Source: Modestobacter sp. (lineage in GTDB: Bacteria; Actinomycetota; Actinomycetes; Mycobacteriales; Geodermatophilaceae). Taken from it: 12,000 nucleotides of DNA. The notes below the pieces were generated by a model. It was not told where the DNA came from. It did no database searches and saw nothing but the letters and a program-made list of their open reading frames with translations. Position numbers and translations under genes: made by a program. The DNA lies in assembly GCA_025963425.1 (NCBI GenBank), contig JAOPUQ010000391.1, positions 1 through 12,000 on the forward strand, given 5' to 3'. Below are positions 8,150 to 12,000 of this stretch, piece after piece. Position 1 is the stretch's first letter. The number at the start of each line of letters is the position of its first letter.

Positions 8150-9751
8150 TCAGAGCGGGTTCAGGTCCGCAGCCCGGGCCTGCCGCGCCCCGATCCGCCC
8201 GGCGATGTCGGCCAGCAGCTCACTGCTGACCGGGCTGTCCACGGTGACCGCCATCAGCGCGTCGCCGCCCTGGGTGGTCCGGCTCACCTGGGCACCGGCG
8301 ATGTTCACCCCGGCCTCCCCCAGCGCTGCCCCGACGGTACCCACGACGCCGGGCCGGTCGGCGTAGACGAAGAACAGCAGGTAGCCGGCCGCCTCCAGGT
8401 CGAGGTCGAAGCCGCCCACCTCGGTGAGCTTCGGCACCTGGTTCTTGCCGTAGAGCGTGCCGGACACGGTGACGGCGGCCCCGTCGGCCATCGCGCCGCG
8501 GACGGTGATGAGGTTGCGGTAGTCGGGGCTCTCCAGGTCGCTGGTCAGCGCCACCTCCAGGCCACGCTGGCCGGCCAGCAGGGGGGCGTTGACGTAGGTG
8601 ACCGGCTCCTCGACCACGTCGGCGAAGACGCCACGCAGCACCGCCAGCTGGACGACGGAGACGTCGAACTCGGCGATCTTGCCGCGCACGTCGACGGTGA
8701 CCGACTGGGCCAGCCCCCCGGCGACGGCGGTGAACACCCGGCCCAGCTTCTCCGCCAGCGGGAGCCCCGGGCGCACGTCCTCGGCGACCACACCACCGGC
8801 CTGGACGTTGACCGCGTCCGGGACGAAGTCGCCCTGCAGGGCGAGCCGGACGCTGCGCGCCACGGCGGTGCCCGCCTTGTCCTGGGCCTCGGTGGTCGAG
8901 GCGCCCAGGTGCGGGGTCACCACGACGTTGGGCAGGCCGAACAGCGGGCTGTCGGTGCACGGCTCCTTGGCGTACACGTCGATGCCGGCCGCGCCCACCT
9001 GCCCGGAGCGCAGCGCGTCGGCCAGGGCCGCCTCGTCGACCAGACCGCCGCGGGCGGCGTTGACGATGATCACGCCGCGCTTGGTGGCGGCCAGCTGGTC
9101 GGCGCCGATCAGCCCGAGGGTCTCGGGGGTCTTGGGCAGGTGGATGGTGATGAAGTCCGACTCGCGCAGCAGCTCGTCCAGGGAGACCAGCCGCACCCCC
9201 AGCTGGGCGGCCCGGCCCGGCTGGATGTAGGGGTCGTAAGCGATGAGGGTGACGCCGAAGGCGGCCAGCCGCTGCGCGACGAGGACGCCGATGCGGCCCA
9301 GCCCCACGACGCCCACGGTCTTCTCGGTGACCTCGACGCCGGTGAACTTCGACCGGGCCCACTTCCCGTCGCGCAGCGAGGCGTCGGCGGCGGGGATGTG
9401 CCGGGCGGCGGCCAGCAGCAGGGCGACGGCATGCTCGGCGGCGCTGACGATGTTGGAGGTGGGGGCGTTGACGACGAGCACGCCGCGCCCCGTGGCCGCG
9501 GCGACGTCGACGTTGTCCAGCCCGATGCCGGCCCGGGCGACGACCTTCAGCCTCGGCGCGGCGGCGAGTGCCTCGGCGTCGATCTGGGTGGCGGAGCGGA
9601 TCAGCACGGCGGAGGCATCGGCGAGCGCCGGGAGCAGCGCAGCCCGGTCGGCTCCGTCTACGTGGCGGATCTCGACGTCGCTCCCCAGTACCTCCAGCAC
9701 ACTGGGGGCGAGCTCTTCGGCGATCAGGACGACGGGCGCGGGCGTGGTCAC
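8150..9751 (-). CDS. serA: D-3-phosphoglycerate dehydrogenase
   Basis: A 533-residue SerA of the long type found in Actinobacteria, catalysing the NAD+-linked oxidation of 3-phosphoglycerate to 3-phosphohydroxypyruvate, the first step of serine synthesis. The N-terminal substrate domain begins PVVLIAEELAPSVLEVLG. The Rossmann motif GLGRIG is at residues 150-155. The catalytic residues are Arg234 (NAARGGLVDE), Glu263 (DVYAKEP) and His281 (VTPHLGAST). An intervening (ASB-like) domain covers about 320-455, and an ACT domain closes the protein (FFVYADRPGVVGTVGAAL onwards), where serine feedback is expected from the family. GTG 9751 is chosen over GTG 9796 because the conserved sequence begins immediately after it and a TANNNT -10 lies 8 bases before it. 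No ribosome-binding site precedes it, which fits a leaderless message. It is divergent from the YGQP membrane-protein gene. Confidence 0.95.
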   Translation of the reverse strand: MTTPAPVVLIAEELAPSVLEVLGSDVEIRHVDGADRAALLPALADASAVLIRSATQIDAEALAAAPRLKVVARAGIGLDNVDVAAATGRGVLVVNAPTSNIVSAAEHAVALLLAAARHIPAADASLRDGKWARSKFTGVEVTEKTVGVVGLGRIGVLVAQRLAAFGVTLIAYDPYIQPGRAAQLGVRLVSLDELLRESDFITIHLPKTPETLGLIGADQLAATKRGVIIVNAARGGLVDEAALADALRSGQVGAAGIDVYAKEPCTDSPLFGLPNVVVTPHLGASTTEAQDKAGTAVARSVRLALQGDFVPDAVNVQAGGVVAEDVRPGLPLAEKLGRVFTAVAGGLAQSVTVDVRGKIAEFDVSVVQLAVLRGVFADVVEEPVTYVNAPLLAGQRGLEVALTSDLESPDYRNLITVRGAMADGAAVTVSGTLYGKNQVPKLTEVGGFDLDLEAAGYLLFFVYADRPGVVGTVGAALGEAGVNIAGAQVSRTTQGGDALMAVTVDSPVSSELLADIAGRIGARQARAADLNPL

Positions 9752-9759
9752 GGGGTATG

Positions 9760-9765
9760 AGCCTA
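9760..9765 (-). promoter_or_regulatory. Putative -10 element of serA (leaderless start)
   Basis: On the - strand TAGGCT matches TANNNT and is followed by 8 bases (cataccc c) and the serA GTG at 9751. A start point 7-9 bases downstream would coincide with the GTG. There is no Shine-Dalgarno sequence. The spacing is identical to that seen before leuB. The -35 region is not recognisable. Confidence 0.5.
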
Positions 9766-9869
9766 GGAGGCGGCCCGCGGGACGACACACCTGCACCCGT
9801 CCGCGCTTGCTCCGCCCGGCTCGCCCCCGCCATCCTGGCGACGCAGCGCCGGTGCCGCCGGCCGCACAC

Positions 9870-9876
9870 GGAGGAG
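9870..9876 (+). promoter_or_regulatory. Ribosome-binding site of the YGQP membrane protein
   Basis: GGAGGAG ends 3 bases before ATG 9880 (GGAGG core 5 bases away). It fixes this ATG as the start, rejecting the longer open frame from 9568 that is antisense to serA. The 118 bases before it contain no clear -10: the only TA dinucleotides give TATGAG and TAGGAG, close to the serA promoter. Confidence 0.8.
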
Positions 9877-9879
9877 ATC

Positions 9880-10728
9880 ATGAGCAACGAGCGCGACGAC
9901 GCCGAGGGCCGGTCCGAGGACCGGGGGCAGCCGCACGGCCAGCAGCCGCCCGGCCCGTCCGAGCCGGCCGGCTCGTCCGCCTACGACCAGTCCGGACAGC
10001 GCGGGCAGGCGGAGCCGTACGGCCAGCCGCAGCCGTACGGGCAGCCCCCGTACGGGCAGCCGGCGCCCTACGGGCAGCCTCCGCAGTACGGCCAGCCCGG
10101 GCAGTACGGCCAGCCCGGCTACGGGCAGACCCAGCCCTTCGGGCAGCCCGGCTATGGCCAGCCCGGCTACGGGCAGACCCAGCCCTACGGCCAGCCGGGC
10201 TACGGCCAGCCCCAGCCCTACGGGCAGCCCGGCTACGGGCAGTACGGCGGCTACGGGCAGACCTCGGCGCCGGCCCGCCCCGGTGGCGTCATCACCGCCG
10301 CCGTCCTCGGGTTCGTGCTCGGCGCCCTCGGCGCCGTCGTGAGCTTCTTCCTGGTCGTCTTCGGAGCGGCCGCGGCCGGCGGTGCGGACATGTTCAACGA
10401 CCAGATCCCCGGTTTCGGCGCGGTCACCGGCGCGGTCGCCGGGGTGCTGATCGTCCTGGGGCTGCTCGCGGTGGCGTGGACGGTGCTGATGATCTGGGGA
10501 GCGGCGTGGGCGCTCACCGGCCGCAACCGGGTGATGCTGATCGTCGGCGGGTCCATCGCCATCCTGGCCACCGGCGTCATGCTCATCGGCAGCCTGAGCG
10601 ACGGGGACGGCGGTGGCATCGTGTTCGCCCTCCTGCTGTTCGCCGCCTCGATCGCGACCGTCGTCCTGCTGTGCCTGGCGCCGGCCCGGCGGTTCTTCGC
10701 CGCCTCCCGCGGCCACCGGAGCCGCTGA
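9880..10728 (+). CDS. YGQP-repeat, four-helix membrane protein of unknown function
   Basis: A 282-residue protein in two parts. Residues 1-44 are charged and polar. Residues about 45-127 are a low-complexity tract with 15 [Y/F]GQ tripeptides, mostly as YGQP, PYGQP or GYGQP, and without hydrophobic aliphatic residues or charges. Residues about 137-269 hold four predicted membrane helices (for example VITAAVLGFVLGALGAVVSF, around 180-212, 218-238 and 247-269), with a short basic C-terminus (ASRGHRSR). The tract is expected to be disordered and cytoplasmic if the N-terminus is inside. Similar Pro/Gly/Tyr/Gln-rich leaders precede DUF4190-like and other small membrane domains in Actinobacteria, but I do not recognise this membrane domain. 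Neighbours on both sides are transcribed the other way, so it is monocistronic. No function is assigned. Confidence 0.88.
   Translation: MSNERDDAEGRSEDRGQPHGQQPPGPSEPAGSSAYDQSGQRGQAEPYGQPQPYGQPPYGQPAPYGQPPQYGQPGQYGQPGYGQTQPFGQPGYGQPGYGQTQPYGQPGYGQPQPYGQPGYGQYGGYGQTSAPARPGGVITAAVLGFVLGALGAVVSFFLVVFGAAAAGGADMFNDQIPGFGAVTGAVAGVLIVLGLLAVAWTVLMIWGAAWALTGRNRVMLIVGGSIAILATGVMLIGSLSDGDGGGIVFALLLFAASIATVVLLCLAPARRFFAASRGHRSR
10018..10260 (+). repeat. Tandem-like coding repeats (YGQP units)
   Basis: The low-complexity coding tract consists of imperfect 12- to 18-base units reading tac-ggc/ggg-cag-ccc. The clearest copy is a perfect 27-base direct repeat at 10111-10137 and 10159-10185, offset by 48 bases (16 codons), which points to a recent duplication in the tract. 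It is in frame throughout. Confidence 0.85.
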
Positions 10729-10750
10729 CCCCCGCTCCCCCGCCCGCACG

Positions 10751-10794
10751 CACGACGGCCCCTGCCGCGCAGCTGCGCGTCAGGGGCCGTCGTG
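10751..10794. terminator. Bidirectional terminator between the YGQP gene and ilvC
   Basis: cacgacggcccctg (10751-10764) pairs perfectly over 14 bases with caggggccgtcgtg (10781-10794). The 16-base loop between them contains a 14-base perfect palindrome, cgcgcagctgcgcg (10766-10779), that can form its own stem. It lies 22 bases after the + gene's stop and 25 bases after the ilvC stop, so it can serve both convergent transcripts. Confidence 0.85.
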
Positions 10795-10819
10795 GTGTCG
10801 GGGTGGTCCCCCGGGTGGG

Positions 10820-11848
10820 TCAGTTCCGCGCGGCGCTGCCGGTGTAGTCGTCGGTGGCCGACACCCAGCTCATCAGGCCGCGCAGCTGCCGGCCGGTCTC
10901 CTCGATCGGGTGGGCCTCGGCGGCGGCCCGCTTGGCCGTGAAGTCGGGTGCGCCGGCGTCCTGGTCGGCGATGAAGCCGGCGGCCCAGGAGCCGTCCTGG
11001 ATCGCGGTCAGCACGTCCTTCATGGTGGCCTTGACGCGCTCGTCGATCACCTTCGGGCCGGAGGTGTAGTCGCCGTACTCGGCGGTGTCGGACACCGACC
11101 AGCGCTGCTTGGCGATGCCGCCCTCGTACATCAGGTCGACGATCAGCTTGAGCTCGTGCAGGCACTCGAAGTACGCGACCTCCGGCTGGTAGCCGGCCTC
11201 GATCAGCGTTTCGAACCCGTACATGACCAGCTGGCTGGCGCCACCGCACAGGACCGCCTGCTCGCCGAAGAGATCCGTCTCGGTCTCCTCGGTGAACGTG
11301 GTCCTGATCCCGCCGGCGCGGAGACCACCGATGCCCTTCGCGTAGGAGAGGGCGAGCGGCCAGGCGTTGCCCGAGGCGTCCTTCTCGACGGCGACGAGGA
11401 CGGGCACACCGCGACCGTCGACGTACTCACGACGGACCAGGTGGCCGGGGCCCTTCGGCGCGACCATGAAGACGTCGACGCCCTCGGGCGGGGTGATGTA
11501 CCCGAAGCGGATGTTGAAGCCGTGACCGAAGACGAGGGTGTCGCCCGGGGTCAGGTTCGGCTCGATCGACTCGGCGTACACGTGGCGCTGCACCTGGTCG
11601 GGCGCGAGGATGACGATGACGTCGGCCTCTTCGACCGCTTCGGCGACGCTGAGCACGCGCAGGCCCTCGGCCTCGGCCTTGGCGCGGCTCTTGGAGCCCT
11701 CCTGGAGGCCGATGCGGACGTCGACGCCGGAATCACGCAGCGACAGCGAGTGGGCGTGGCCCTGGCTGCCGTAGCCGATCACTGCGACCTGCTTGCCCTG
11801 GATCAGGGACAGGTCGGCGTCGTCGTCGTAGAACATTTCTGCAGCCAC
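10820..11848 (-). CDS. ilvC: Ketol-acid reductoisomerase (class I)
   Basis: A 342-residue class I KARI, which isomerises and reduces 2-acetolactate (or 2-aceto-2-hydroxybutyrate) to the dihydroxy acid in valine, isoleucine and leucine synthesis; cytoplasmic. The Rossmann fingerprint is VAVIGYGSQGHAHSL (Gly25, Gly27, Gly30). The cofactor loop GLQEGSKS (47-54) with Ser52 and Ser54 suggests NADPH preference. Conserved catalytic segments are VFGHGFNIRFG and MVAPKGPGHLVRREY. The Mg2+ ligands are Asp192 and Glu196 (DLFGEQAVLCGG) and Glu228 and Glu232 (FECLHELKLI). The start is GTG 11848, supported by AAGGAG 8 bases upstream; ATG 11836 would be too far from it. It follows ilvN by 35 bases and is the last gene of an ilv(B)NC operon ending at the hairpin at 10751-10794. 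Confidence 0.97.
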   Translation of the reverse strand: MAAEMFYDDDADLSLIQGKQVAVIGYGSQGHAHSLSLRDSGVDVRIGLQEGSKSRAKAEAEGLRVLSVAEAVEEADVIVILAPDQVQRHVYAESIEPNLTPGDTLVFGHGFNIRFGYITPPEGVDVFMVAPKGPGHLVRREYVDGRGVPVLVAVEKDASGNAWPLALSYAKGIGGLRAGGIRTTFTEETETDLFGEQAVLCGGASQLVMYGFETLIEAGYQPEVAYFECLHELKLIVDLMYEGGIAKQRWSVSDTAEYGDYTSGPKVIDERVKATMKDVLTAIQDGSWAAGFIADQDAGAPDFTAKRAAAEAHPIEETGRQLRGLMSWVSATDDYTGSAARN

Positions 11849-11856
11849 GGGTGGCT

Positions 11857-11862
11857 CTCCTT
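11857..11862 (-). promoter_or_regulatory. Ribosome-binding site of ilvC
   Basis: On the - strand AAGGAG lies 8 bases before GTG 11848 inside the 35-base ilvN-ilvC gap. It decides for the GTG start over the in-frame ATG four codons later. Confidence 0.75.
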
Positions 11863-11883
11863 TGTGTTGTTTCCGTACGTTGG

Positions 11884-12000
11884 TCAGGCGCCGAAGGCGG
11901 TGACCGGGACAGGGACCGGACGCAGGGTGCGTTCCGAGATGGAGCGACCGCCGCGACCGATCGCGACCAGGCCCGACTGGACCAGCTCACGGATGCCGAA
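11884..12000 (-). CDS. ilvN: Acetolactate synthase small (regulatory) subunit, C-terminal fragment
   Basis: Only the last 38 residues are in the window, ending at TGA 11884-11886. The tail begins FGIRELVQSGLVAIGRGGRS, followed by ISERTLRP; this is the characteristic C-terminus of IlvN/IlvH, the subunit that stimulates acetolactate synthase and confers valine feedback inhibition. The ACT domain that binds valine lies outside. The position directly before ilvC in the same direction is the standard ilvBNC order, so ilvB is expected beyond the right edge. Confidence 0.9.
   Translation of the reverse strand, partial: FGIRELVQSGLVAIGRGGRSISERTLRPVPVPVTAFGA

Noticed and set aside
7883..9760. + strand open frame of 625 codons antisense to serA
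   Set aside because: Mirror of serA codon bias, without recognisable motifs.
10018..10260. Repeat cluster as a possible CRISPR-like array
   Set aside because: The units are short, contiguous and codon-aligned without unique spacers; this is a low-complexity coding tract.

Overview
The window is very GC-rich (codon third positions are nearly all G or C), starts several genes with GTG, and carries an ilvN-ilvC ... serA ... leuB gene order typical of Actinobacteria. Protein resemblance, judged from memory only, suggests a Geodermatophilaceae-like organism (Blastococcus, Geodermatophilus, Modestobacter); this family-level guess is inference.

Left part (1-3150, + strand): the tail of a catabolic operon. 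It holds the end of an aldehyde dehydrogenase, a short crotonase-fold enzyme, a complete CoA-acylating (methyl)malonate-semialdehyde dehydrogenase of the MmsA/IolA type, and a GntR/FCD regulator. The first three genes overlap by 1 and 4 bases, and the regulator follows after 2 bases, so this is one translationally coupled unit that probably oxidises an aldehyde or semialdehyde to an acyl-CoA under control of the regulator. The true substrate cannot be read from the window.

Middle and right part (3193-12000, mostly - strand): branched-chain amino acid and serine biosynthesis. Read in the - direction it runs ilvN (partial), ilvC, serA, leuB. Two unrelated genes sit among them: a repeat-rich four-helix membrane protein on the + strand between ilvC and serA, and a large secreted subtilisin-like protease between serA and leuB. 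Both serA and leuB have a TANNNT -10 hexamer exactly 8 bases before their start codon and no Shine-Dalgarno sequence, which suggests leaderless transcripts driven by their own promoters. That would explain how leuB can be expressed despite the protease gene just upstream.

Strong hairpins lie at the operon boundaries: at the GntR/leuB convergence, downstream of serA, and at the membrane-protein/ilvC convergence. The only gene-free stretch longer than 300 bases is 7687-8149, upstream of the protease; it holds the serA terminator and almost no TA dinucleotides. I saw no tRNA or rRNA, CRISPR array, insertion sequence, phage gene or attachment site. Most of the window is ordinary actinobacterial metabolism. 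The points most worth a second look are the paired leaderless promoters, the YGQP-repeat membrane protein, and the unassigned C-terminal region of the protease.
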